Source: Trueperaceae bacterium
GTDB lineage: Bacteria; Deinococcota; Deinococci; Deinococcales; Trueperaceae
Reading direction: 5' to 3'
DNA: 9,155 nt
Assembly (NCBI GenBank): GCA_024636105.1
Contig: JAGXHO010000015.1
Location: forward strand, 1 to 9,155
The position numbers and the translations under genes are program-made. Shown one piece after another: positions 1-5,965 of this stretch. Below the pieces are notes generated by a model that was not told where the DNA came from, did not search any database, and saw only the letters and a list, made by a program, of their open reading frames with translations. Every line of letters starts with the position of its first letter. Position 1 is the stretch's first letter.

Positions 1-2429
1 CTCCACTGGAGTTCGGTCGCCGTGAAGGTGTCGCTGTCGCTCCAGTTCGTGTTGCGGTAGTTGGCCGCGGCCTGGAGGCTGGGCTTGAGGAAGATGCCGA
101 GGGCCTGCGTGCGCACGCCGATGCCGGCAACGATCTCGTTGTAGTCGTTCGTGCCCGCATCCGCGTCCACGTCGCTGCGGTAGCCGACGTAGGGCGTGAG
201 CGAGACGATCGAGATGTCCAGCGCGTAATCGGCGTTGGCGTAGATCTTCGTGAGGCTGTAGTCCGCTTCCCAACGCTCGTAGCCGGCGGCGATGTTCAGG
301 CCGCTGATCAGCGCGTTGTCGGCGGCGCCGTCGTGACGGATGCCGACGCCGAACTTGGTGTCGTAATCGCCGTCGAGCAGCGTGTAGCCCGCGTTGACTT
401 CGATCGGGTTGACCGTCGAATCGGCGGCCGCGCCGTTCACGCTAGCCGACTCGTAGAAGCCGGTGAGCGAGAAGCCGGCGAACAGGTCGGCCGTGACCGA
501 CACGCCGAAGCCGACGTTGGCGTCGGTGCTGACTTCTTCGGTGTAGCTGTCGAAGAAGCCGGTGACGTCGAGGATGAACAGGCCGAGGCCCGCTTCCACG
601 CCGAAGCCGCTCTGGCCGAGCTCGAACGGCTCCTTGCCGGTGTCGCCGATGCCATCGAAACCGATGTCCATGGCGCGGTAGTTGCCGCCGAGGCGGTTCA
701 GGATCGGGAGGCTCTCGCCGTTGACGTCCGCCACCACGTAGAGGATGTTGCCGGTCGAGCTGTTGGCGTACTCGAAGTCCAGCGTGACGAGACCGAGCAG
801 GTTCGCCATGCCGTCGACGCCCCAGACGGTGTCCGTGACGTTGTCGGCGAGGACGTCGTCCTTGTCGTCGGCGAGCGTGGCGTACTGAGCGAAGGAGACG
901 CCACCCGAAAGGGTGATCGCGTCACCGAACTCGGGCGCCATGGTGCCGCGGATACCGCGCATGTAGCCGCCGGTGGTGTCGCTGAAGTACGCGGCGGTGA
1001 GGCCGGGGTTCAGGAACGCCAGGAACTCGGGGGCGGACACGGTCGCGACGTAGCCGTTCTCTTTGTTGATGTCGAAGACGTACTCGGTGAATTCGACCGA
1101 GACCTCTTCACCGAACGCGAACACGATCGGCTCGGCGCCGATCGGGTCGAACGTGGTCTTGAACTCCTTGACGCGGAAGACGAAGCCTTCGAACCCGGTC
1201 GTGAAGGTGGCGTCGTCGGCGATGAAGCCGCGCTTGACGTCGACCACCACGACGGCCGTGAAGCCGTTGAGGGCGCGCGGCGAACCGGCGCCGTCGAAGG
1301 TGTTGCCGGCGGTCACGTTGAGCGTGAGGGTGACGTCGACTTCACCGGTTTGCGCGGTGATGTCGGCGCGGTCCTGGGCACGCTCGCCCACGCTGTTGCC
1401 GCGGGCGGTGCCGGAGTCGTTGCCGTCAGCCGTGCCGGTCGAGAACGCCGAGTTGCCCATCGAGCGGGGGGCGTTGGCGCCGTACACGCGGTCGACGTCG
1501 AAGTCGTACGCACCGAGGGTGCGGCCGACGTAGTACGACAGCGCGATGTTGCCCGAGAACCCGAGCGGGTTGGTCTCGAGCGCGGTCACGCGGGCTTCGA
1601 GATCGCTGACCGAAGCCATGATCTCGGCATCGGCGGCCTCGAGGGCCGAGACGCGGTCGCGCAGGGCGACCTGATCACGGCGCAGGAGGATGACGAACTC
1701 GCGGATGTTGGCGATGTCGCCGGCGTTGCGCTCGATGCCGGAGATGTCCTGCATCGGGGCGCCGGGGACGGCGGGACCAACGGTCGGGAGGCCGTCGACG
1801 CGCGCGCTGAGGAGGCCGAAGGCCTGGTTCAGCGCAGCGATGTCGGAGGCGTTCGCATCGGAAGCGGCCAGGGCCTGGAGGGCCAGGTCGTAGGCGCCGT
1901 TCGCACGCGCTTCGGCCGCTTCGGCCTGGGCCTGGGCGGTATCGATGGCGACGCGCTGCGAGGCGATCTGGTTCTGGAGGTCGCGAAGGACGTCCTCGTC
2001 CATACCGCTGAAGTCCATCGACTCGAGGGCGGCGAGGCGGGCCTCGGCGTCGTCGAGGCGCGCACCGTTGGCGGCCACGTTGTCGGACAGGCCGGCGATG
2101 GCGCTCTCAGCGGCCGCGAGGCGGACGCCCTGGGCGGCCACGTCGGCGGCGAGCTCCTGCATGGCGGCGCGAAGGCCACCGAGTTCCGCGTTCATGTTGG
2201 CGTCGACGACGGCCAGCATGCGGCTGATCACCAGCGCGGACTGATAGCGGGTGAAGGCTTCGTTGCCGCGGAACGTGCCGTCGGGGAAGCCGATGACGAT
2301 ACCGAGGTCGGCGATCTCTTCGACCGCGTCGCCCGCCCAGTGCCCCGCCGGGATGTCCGGGAAGCTCTGTGCCGTGGCGAGGCCACCGATGAGGAGAGCC
2401 GCCAGGATCGTGATGAAGAATTTCTGCAT
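1..2429 (-). CDS. slpA: SlpA-like S-layer homology (SLH) envelope protein, 3' end cut by window edge
   Basis: In view are 809 codons without a stop; the C-terminus lies outside. From the ATG at 2429 the protein begins with a signal peptide (residues 1-21, MQKFFITILAALLIGGLATA then Q). One SLH domain follows at about 22-72, with the typical FPDIPAGHWA, GFPDGTFRGNE and TRYQSAL blocks. An Ala/Glu/Arg-rich coiled coil spans about 80-285, and from about 290 the sequence is aromatic- and Gly-rich with alternating strands, as in an outer-membrane barrel. This order matches the SlpA family of Deinococcus and Thermus, where SLH binds the peptidoglycan-linked polymer and the coiled coil spans to the outer layer. 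The start is supported by AAGGGG six bases upstream and by the signal peptide. The start of the beta region (SYYVGRTLGAYDFDVDRVYG) also resembles Thermus SlpA. The family call is strong; the symbol is by analogy. Confidence 0.9.
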   Translation of the reverse strand, partial: MQKFFITILAALLIGGLATAQSFPDIPAGHWAGDAVEEIADLGIVIGFPDGTFRGNEAFTRYQSALVISRMLAVVDANMNAELGGLRAAMQELAADVAAQGVRLAAAESAIAGLSDNVAANGARLDDAEARLAALESMDFSGMDEDVLRDLQNQIASQRVAIDTAQAQAEAAEARANGAYDLALQALAASDANASDIAALNQAFGLLSARVDGLPTVGPAVPGAPMQDISGIERNAGDIANIREFVILLRRDQVALRDRVSALEAADAEIMASVSDLEARVTALETNPLGFSGNIALSYYVGRTLGAYDFDVDRVYGANAPRSMGNSAFSTGTADGNDSGTARGNSVGERAQDRADITAQTGEVDVTLTLNVTAGNTFDGAGSPRALNGFTAVVVVDVKRGFIADDATFTTGFEGFVFRVKEFKTTFDPIGAEPIVFAFGEEVSVEFTEYVFDINKENGYVATVSAPEFLAFLNPGLTAAYFSDTTGGYMRGIRGTMAPEFGDAITLSGGVSFAQYATLADDKDDVLADNVTDTVWGVDGMANLLGLVTLDFEYANSSTGNILYVVADVNGESLPILNRLGGNYRAMDIGFDGIGDTGKEPFELGQSGFGVEAGLGLFILDVTGFFDSYTEEVSTDANVGFGVSVTADLFAGFSLTGFYESASVNGAAADSTVNPIEVNAGYTLLDGDYDTKFGVGIRHDGAADNALISGLNIAAGYERWEADYSLTKIYANADYALDISIVSLTPYVGYRSDVDADAGTNDYNEIVAGIGVRTQALGIFLKPSLQAAANYRNTNWSDSDTFTATELQW

Positions 2430-2435
2430 GTAGTA

Positions 2436-2441
2436 CCCCTT
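2436..2441 (-). promoter_or_regulatory. Ribosome binding site of the slpA-like gene
   Basis: AAGGGG lies six bases before the ATG at 2429 and fixes that start. It is part of TTCAAGGGG (2436-2444), which is exactly complementary to CCCCTTGAA at 2569-2577 in the same leader, so access to it may be controlled by RNA folding. Confidence 0.65.
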
Positions 2442-2577
2442 GAAGTGCTGTTGGTGTCGTTCGGCGCGGTGCCTTGCTCGAACCACCCGGGGGAGTTTCC
2501 GTGTTTCCTCGTCCCAGGCTGCGTCGTGCGCGGCGTTTGCGCCGGGTTCCGTGATCGTTCGAAGCCGTTTCAAGGGG
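2436..2577 (-). promoter_or_regulatory. Leader RNA segment able to mask the slpA-like ribosome binding site
   Basis: In the transcript CCCCTTGAA (2569-2577) is the perfect complement of TTCAAGGGG (2436-2444), which contains the ribosome binding site. The nine-pair helix would close a loop of about 124 nt. Inside, GCTTCGAAC (about 2558-2566) can pair with GTTCGAGC further on with one bulge, and CGGCG-CAAA-CGCCG forms a local hairpin. It matches no known riboswitch class that I recognise. The complementarity is seen; the regulatory role is inferred. Confidence 0.45.
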
Positions 2578-2589
2578 ATGCACCTCCTT
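2571..2589 (-). promoter_or_regulatory. Strong internal Shine-Dalgarno with in-frame TTG in the slpA-like leader
   Basis: AAGGAGGTG (2581-2589) is a near-ideal Shine-Dalgarno, stronger than the one at the annotated start. Shortly downstream is a TTG (2571-2573) in the same frame as the ATG at 2429, with 48 open codons between and no stop. Starting there would put a basic, His/Arg-rich stretch before the signal peptide, which makes it unlikely as the normal start. It could instead be a ribosome standby site or a leader translation that opens the masked RBS. Confidence 0.4.
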
Positions 2590-2601
2590 CCAGTGCGGCT
2601 C

Positions 2602-2620
2602 CGAACCCGACACGGGTCCG
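2602..2620 (-). promoter_or_regulatory. Hairpin at the predicted 5' end of the slpA-like mRNA
   Basis: On the minus strand CGGACCCG (2613-2620) pairs with CGGGTTCG (2602-2609) around a TGT loop: eight pairs, one of them G-U. It starts at the predicted first transcribed base. Hairpins at the very 5' end are known to protect long-lived mRNAs such as ompA; that role here is inference. Confidence 0.4.
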
Positions 2621-2654
2621 CTCAGAAGGATGCCACGTGAGCGGGGCCCGTGTC
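2609..2654. repeat. Near-perfect inverted repeat over the slpA-like promoter (operator candidate)
   Basis: The left arm GACACGGGTCCGCTCA (2609-2624) is the reverse complement of the right arm TGAGCGGGGCCCGTGTC (2638-2654) except for one A-versus-GG difference. The arms are separated by 13 nt. The right arm overlaps the -35 box, the -10 lies in the spacer, and the left arm starts at the expected +1. There is no T-tract on either side, so it does not look like an intrinsic terminator. I infer an operator for a dimeric or tetrameric regulator. Confidence 0.6.
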
Positions 2655-2656
2655 AA
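2627..2656 (-). promoter_or_regulatory. Candidate promoter of the slpA-like gene
   Basis: On the minus strand a perfect -35 TTGACA (2651-2656) is followed by an 18-nt spacer and CATCCT (2627-2632) as a weak -10. TGG directly before the -10 gives an extended -10 (TGn) that would compensate. Transcription should start near 2620, giving a leader of about 190 nt. This is the best housekeeping-type promoter I found in the 375-nt gap. The weak -10 is the main doubt; the start site is inferred. Confidence 0.55.
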
Positions 2657-2804
2657 GCGACGTGAATACCGGATGAGAGCCGTCGACGCCGTCGCCGACG
2701 GCGTTTCGTGTGCTCGTGAACTACCTCACTCATGTTGCTCACATGGAATTCGCGAGGCTCGTGCAGCACGCTCCCATGTCTCTCATGAAGACCGTTGCCG
2801 ACGC

Positions 2805-3266
2805 TCAATCGCCACGGTGGTACGGGTGCCCTGCACGCCGCGCCTCGACCCGGTACAGCTGCTCGACGAGCACCGCCAACGCCAGCTCATGGGCGAGTGT
2901 GAAATCCGACAGTCGCCACGCCTCCGAGCACGCCGCGCCGACCGCGTCGTCGAGGCCGTCCGCACCGCCCACCACGAGCGTCAGCTTGCTCTCCCCACGC
3001 AGGTCGAGGGCGGCGACGTGGTCGGCGAGGTCCGCCGTCGTGAACGTCCGGCCGCGCTCGTCGAGGGCCACGCCGCGCCCTTGGAGCGCGGCCACGAGCG
3101 AGGCCCCCTCCTGGCGGCGCCGCGCCACCGGGTCGCGCCCTTTCGCCGCCCGCACGACCACCAGTTCCGCGGCGGCGATGGCGTCGAGCCGCGCGAGGTC
3201 GCGTCGGATCGCGGCGCCGTACGGACCCCCGTCCGGCTTCCCGATGCACACCACCCGGTAGCGCAC
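2805..3266 (-). CDS. rlmH: 23S rRNA (pseudouridine1915-N3)-methyltransferase RlmH
   Basis: SPOUT-class methyltransferase that uses S-adenosylmethionine to methylate pseudouridine 1915 of helix 69 in 23S rRNA on the assembled ribosome. The 153-residue length fits the family (about 155). Visible hallmarks are VVGGADGL (SAM-binding loop of the knot) and the C-terminal block LSDFTLAHELALAVLVEQLY followed by GHPYHRGD. The family often has an Arg around the ALAV position; here it is Leu/Ala, a mild variation. The GTG start at 3266 is chosen because it begins the conserved RYRVVCIGKP strand and lies two bases after the thyX stop, with no good Shine-Dalgarno, which points to translational coupling with thyX. 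Confidence 0.93.
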   Translation of the reverse strand: MRYRVVCIGKPDGGPYGAAIRRDLARLDAIAAAELVVVRAAKGRDPVARRRQEGASLVAALQGRGVALDERGRTFTTADLADHVAALDLRGESKLTLVVGGADGLDDAVGAACSEAWRLSDFTLAHELALAVLVEQLYRVEARRAGHPYHRGD

Positions 3267-3268
3267 GC

Positions 3269-4141
3269 TCAGCCCGCGGTCGCCTCGGCCGCGTCCTCCA
3301 GCCCGAGCTTCTCGAGCAGCTCGCGGCGTCGCGTCGGGCGCAGCCCGGAGGCTTCGAGCGCGGCGCGCAAGCGCTCCGGATCGACGGCCGCCCGCAGCAC
3401 GCCCAGCTCCGATGCGGACAGGCGTCGGCCGTGGAGCACGTGCTCCTCGAACGCCGCGTAGGCCAGCGGAGCCACCGCCCGCGCGCACCGGGCGATCGCG
3501 TCGCCGTAGGCCCGGATCTCGTACTGCGCGTGCCAATCCATGCGCAGCCGCAGGAAGTGGAAGAGGTTGTGGAGGTCGATCTGCCAGTACATCTCGGTGT
3601 AGAGCGCGAGCGGCAGGTTGATGCGCGCGAGCTCGCGCGCGACGCCGTCCTCGATCAGGCCCTCGTAGGCGCCGTACGTGGCGCGCTGGCCATGCGTGAG
3701 CGCGTCGACGACGCGCCCCCGGAGCTCGGCGGGCACCTCTTCGGGCGCCGAACCCTGCTTGTTCGTCGCGGACTGGTAGCGCACCTCGTCGGCCCGCGGC
3801 GCGTAGAACTCGTCGCGCAGGACGCTGTAGCGCCCCGAGAGCTCGTTCACGCGTGCGGTCCGGTGCCGGATCCACTGGCGGGCGACGAAGATCGGCATCT
3901 TGACGTGGAAGGTGAGCACCACCTGCTCGAAGGGGCTCGTGTGGCCGTGGCGCAGCAGGTAATCGATCAGGCCCCCGTCCTCACGGACGCTCTTGGTGCC
4001 TTCGCCGTAGCTGACGCGCGCCGCCTGCACGATGCGGGCGTCGCCGCCCAGGTAGTCGACCAACCGCACGAAGCCGTGGTCGAGCACGCCTTGCCGGACG
4101 TCGACGAGCGCGTCGGCTTCGGGAACGGAGGTTCGGGGCAT
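3269..4141 (-). CDS. thyX: Flavin-dependent thymidylate synthase ThyX
   Basis: Makes dTMP from dUMP using methylenetetrahydrofolate as carbon donor and FAD/NADPH for reduction, replacing ThyA. The protein is 290 residues. The ThyX signature is present as RHRTARVNELSGRYS (residues 92-106), with HGHTSPFEQ (66-73) before it and RINLPLALYTEMYWQIDLHN (173-192) and HAQYEIRAYG (204-213) after it; these form the flavin and dUMP sites of the tetramer. A helical extension of about 50 residues follows the core. The ATG at 4141 is preferred over one three codons upstream because a TACGAT box sits exactly seven bases before it, as in leaderless mRNAs. rlmH follows after two bases. Confidence 0.96.
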   Translation of the reverse strand: MPRTSVPEADALVDVRQGVLDHGFVRLVDYLGGDARIVQAARVSYGEGTKSVREDGGLIDYLLRHGHTSPFEQVVLTFHVKMPIFVARQWIRHRTARVNELSGRYSVLRDEFYAPRADEVRYQSATNKQGSAPEEVPAELRGRVVDALTHGQRATYGAYEGLIEDGVARELARINLPLALYTEMYWQIDLHNLFHFLRLRMDWHAQYEIRAYGDAIARCARAVAPLAYAAFEEHVLHGRRLSASELGVLRAAVDPERLRAALEASGLRPTRRRELLEKLGLEDAAEATAG

Positions 4142-4148
4142 GGCGCGC

Positions 4149-4154
4149 ATCGTA
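4149..4154 (-). promoter_or_regulatory. Candidate leaderless -10 box of thyX-rlmH
   Basis: TACGAT on the minus strand fits TANNNT and ends seven bases before the thyX ATG at 4141, so transcription would start at or next to the start codon. There is no Shine-Dalgarno and no clear -35. A perfect 14-nt palindrome, CCGCGGCGCCGCGG (4156-4169), lies directly upstream in the spacer and might bind a regulator, though GC-rich palindromes also arise by chance here. Confidence 0.5.
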
Positions 4155-4199
4155 CCCGCGGCGCCGCGGCCCGAACGCACGATCGGTGGTCGCGCGGCC

Positions 4200-4856
4200 T
4201 CACCCAGGGAGCAGGAAGTCGCCCTCGTCGATCGCCACCGGCACGGCGTCCGACAGCCGCGCGGCGACGTCCAGCAAGCCGTCCGCGAGCGGCTCCAGGT
4301 CGGCGGGGTCGCCCGCCTCCTCGACGTCGACGTGGCCGATCACGTGGCGCTCCCCGACCGTGACGACGGCGCCCGGGCCAGCGGCGACGAGCTGCGCGAG
4401 GGCGAGGGTGACCGGAGGCGTCAGCGCCGCGCGGACGGCGCCGGCGTCGCGAGCGAACACCGCGAGCGCGGCATCGACCTCTGGGAAGGCGCCGAGGTCG
4501 ACGCGCACCGCCCCCGAGCGACTCGCATCGAGCGACTCGAGCACGGCCTCGCGGCGCGCGGTCGCGCGGAACGACACCGGCGCGAGCGGCCGCTCGCCGC
4601 GCACGAGGCACCAGGCGGACCAGCGGACGACCTCGCCCGTCGGACCGCGGCGGCGGCGCACGACGTCGAACAGGTACACGGTCGGCGTGTCGGGCCGCCG
4701 GAGCGCGTGCACGTGGTGGAGCTCGGCTTCGTCGAGGTCGAGGAACCGGCGCAAGCGCTCGGCGACGTCGTCCGCCGCCACCGCGCCCAGGCGCGCCGCG
4801 AACGCCGTCCAGCGGTCGGCGCGGCTGGGGTCACGGGGGCGGCGTCGGAACCACAT
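4200..4856 (-). CDS. Conserved-looking hypothetical protein, 218 residues
   Basis: I do not recognise this family. The start ATG at 4856 gives MWFRRRPRDPSR; a GTG at 4880 in frame would add eight residues. There is no signal peptide or membrane segment after the short basic N-terminus, so it is probably cytosolic. It is rich in Ala, Val, Arg and Asp. An Arg/Glu-rich N-terminal helix region (about 15-60) is followed by alternating strands (TPTVYLFDVV, WSAWCLVRG) and a C-terminal part beginning AVVTVGERHVIGHVDVEEAG, ending in DEGDFLLPG. The third-position G/C bias and the lack of a rival frame support it as real. It sits between the SufT-like gene (48 nt upstream) and thyX (58 nt downstream) on the same strand. 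A TAGGTC eight bases before the ATG may be a weak -10. Function unknown. Confidence 0.75.
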   Translation of the reverse strand: MWFRRRPRDPSRADRWTAFAARLGAVAADDVAERLRRFLDLDEAELHHVHALRRPDTPTVYLFDVVRRRRGPTGEVVRWSAWCLVRGERPLAPVSFRATARREAVLESLDASRSGAVRVDLGAFPEVDAALAVFARDAGAVRAALTPPVTLALAQLVAAGPGAVVTVGERHVIGHVDVEEAGDPADLEPLADGLLDVAARLSDAVPVAIDEGDFLLPG

Positions 4857-4904
4857 GATGATGGGACCTAGAGGTACCACGACGCGCCCGGTGGGCGCAG
4901 AGGG

Positions 4905-5276
4905 TCAGACGTGGAAGCCGAACATCCGCATCTGCTTCTTGCCGTCGTCGGTCATCTTGTCGGTCGACCACGCTGGCGACCACACGAACTCCACGGTCAC
5001 CTTGCGCACCCCGTCGACCTTCATGCACGCGAGTTCGACGTCGGCCTGGATCATGTCCTGGACCGGGCAACCCATGCTGGTGAGGGTCATGTCGACGTCG
5101 ACGGAGCCGTCCGCGTCGACGTCCAAGCGGTACACCAAGCCAAGGTCGACGATGTTGACCGGGATCTCGGGGTCGCGCACGACCTTGAGCGCCTCGATGC
5201 AATCCGCGCGGAGCTTGTCGGCGTCGACGTTCGTCGGTGCGTCGTTCGTGGCGTCGGAGGTGGGTGCGTCGGTCAT
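4905..5276 (-). CDS. MIP18/DUF59-family metal-sulfur cluster assembly factor (SufT-like)
   Basis: A 123-residue cytosolic protein of the DUF59 family, whose members (SufT, PaaD-like, eukaryotic CIA2) help mature or deliver Fe-S clusters. The core motifs are clear: DPEIPVNIVDLGLVY (35-49), a strand region ending MTLTSMGCP with the conserved Cys70, and the C-terminal VWSPAWSTDKMTDDGKKQM. Cys26 and Cys84 are extra cysteines that could take part. The first 18 residues are a Thr/Asp/Ala-rich tail that looks disordered. No other suf gene lies in the window, so this is a stand-alone copy. The ATG at 5276 has a TAGCGT box six bases upstream and no Shine-Dalgarno, so the mRNA is probably leaderless. 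The subfamily assignment (SufT against other DUF59 types) is not certain. Confidence 0.88.
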   Translation of the reverse strand: MTDAPTSDATNDAPTNVDADKLRADCIEALKVVRDPEIPVNIVDLGLVYRLDVDADGSVDVDMTLTSMGCPVQDMIQADVELACMKVDGVRKVTVEFVWSPAWSTDKMTDDGKKQMRMFGFHV

Positions 5277-5282
5277 GACGCC

Positions 5283-5288
5283 ACGCTA
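5283..5288 (-). promoter_or_regulatory. Candidate leaderless -10 box of the SufT-like gene
   Basis: TAGCGT on the minus strand fits TANNNT and ends six bases before the ATG at 5276. No Shine-Dalgarno and no recognisable -35 are present. Confidence 0.45.
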
Positions 5289-5311
5289 GCAGAGGCGCCG
5301 ACCGGTTCGCG

Positions 5312-5959
5312 TCAGCCGAGGTCGGCGCCACCCGGCAGCCGCAGCCGCTCGCGCGCATCGTCCCCGCGCGCATCGTCCCCGCGACCATCGCCCCCGCGCG
5401 CGTCGTCCACGTCGACCGTCCGGTCGCTCCCCTGCAGCGCGCGCAGCACCGCGTCCTCGGCTTCGGCGACGTCGGCGGCGAGCTCGTCGCGGATCCGCAC
5501 CACGCGCTCGGCCAGCGCGGACAGCCGCTCGCTCACGGCCGCATCGCCTGCGTCGCGCCGTGCGCCCAGCGCCTCGAGGCGCGCGCCCAACCGGGCCTCC
5601 GTGCCGCTTCCGACGCCTTCGACGACCGCCTCCAACGCATCGAGGCGGCCGAGCACTTCGCGCACGGCGCCGTCGAGCGCCTGCTCGCGACCCCGTTCGA
5701 CGACGGCGCGCGCCTCCTCGAGCTGGCGCTCGAGCGCGGCGACCTGCCGCAGCTGACGGGCACGGTCGAGCAGCGCCGCGCCGAGGAACACCGCGGCGAG
5801 CACGAGCGGCACTCCGACGACGACCGGCCACAGCGGAGCCCGAACGGTGGTCACCAAGAGGTCGACGGGGACCGGCTCCAGGAGCGCCGGAACGTTGAAC
5901 GCGGCGACGAGGAGGACGGGCACCACCAGAACGATCGCGATCCAGGAGCGGAGCTTCAT
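5312..5959 (-). CDS. LapA-like membrane protein with coiled-coil domain
   Basis: 215 residues. Two transmembrane segments, at about 5-27 (WIAIVLVVPVLLVAAFNVPA) and 42-66 (APLWPVVVGVPLVLAAVFLG), separated by a short loop with VPVDLLVTTV, give the DUF1049/LapA arrangement. In E. coli LapA works with LapB in envelope assembly and LPS control; a matching role here is not shown. From about 67 to 185 the chain is a long cytosolic coiled coil (RARQLRQVAALERQLEEAR onward). The tail is Asp/Gly/Arg-rich and encoded by a 15-bp tandem repeat. The gene lies 67 nt after rodA, which suggests an envelope role. The ATG at 5959 has TAGGGT six bases upstream; GGAGG is also present but only one base from the ATG, too close to act as a normal Shine-Dalgarno. 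Confidence 0.8.
   Translation of the reverse strand: MKLRSWIAIVLVVPVLLVAAFNVPALLEPVPVDLLVTTVRAPLWPVVVGVPLVLAAVFLGAALLDRARQLRQVAALERQLEEARAVVERGREQALDGAVREVLGRLDALEAVVEGVGSGTEARLGARLEALGARRDAGDAAVSERLSALAERVVRIRDELAADVAEAEDAVLRALQGSDRTVDVDDARGGDGRGDDARGDDARERLRLPGGADLG
5352..5411. repeat. Four tandem 15-bp repeats inside the LapA-like gene
   Basis: Units on the plus strand are CGCGCATCGTCCCCG twice in perfect copy (5352-5366, 5367-5381), then a copy with three changes (5382-5396) and one with two changes (5397-5411). The length is a multiple of three, so on the minus strand they encode repeated five-residue GDDAR-type units in the C-terminal tail without breaking the frame. Confidence 0.85.
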
Positions 5960-5965
5960 GCCTCC

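Larger units (their letters stand above)
2430..2804. other. 375-nt intergenic region between rlmH and the slpA-like gene
   Basis: I see no convincing gene here on either strand. The half near slpA holds the promoter, dyad and leader described separately. The half near rlmH (2657-2804) holds a perfect 8-bp hairpin, ACGCCGTC-GCC-GACGGCGT (2686-2704), which might mark the end of the rlmH transcript although it lacks a T-tract in that direction. It also holds four CATG tetramers, at 2731, 2742, 2775 and 2784, each preceded by CTC- or TC-containing sequence. This gap is visibly less GC-biased than the genes around it. Confidence 0.6.

Noticed and set aside
2107..2613. 168-codon minus-strand frame starting in the slpA leader with the strong Shine-Dalgarno nearby
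   Set aside because: It overlaps the slpA-like gene in another frame and its product is Arg/Gly-rich without recognisable sequence. The slpA frame is clearly the coding one.
2609..2654. Reading the dyad as an intrinsic terminator of rlmH
   Set aside because: No T-tract follows the stem in either direction, and a good promoter is interlocked with it.
333..3461. A 1042-codon open frame on the plus strand, the longest in the window
   Set aside because: It runs antisense to the slpA-like gene, rlmH and part of thyX, all of which have clear family motifs. Its product is a low-complexity Glu/Val/Ala/Arg/Gly-rich string with no domain, as expected from the complement of a GC-rich coding strand.
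3267..3875. Upstream extension of the rlmH frame to 3875
   Set aside because: The extension lies inside thyX in another frame and has Arg/Ala-rich shadow composition; RlmH homologues begin at the RYRVV strand.
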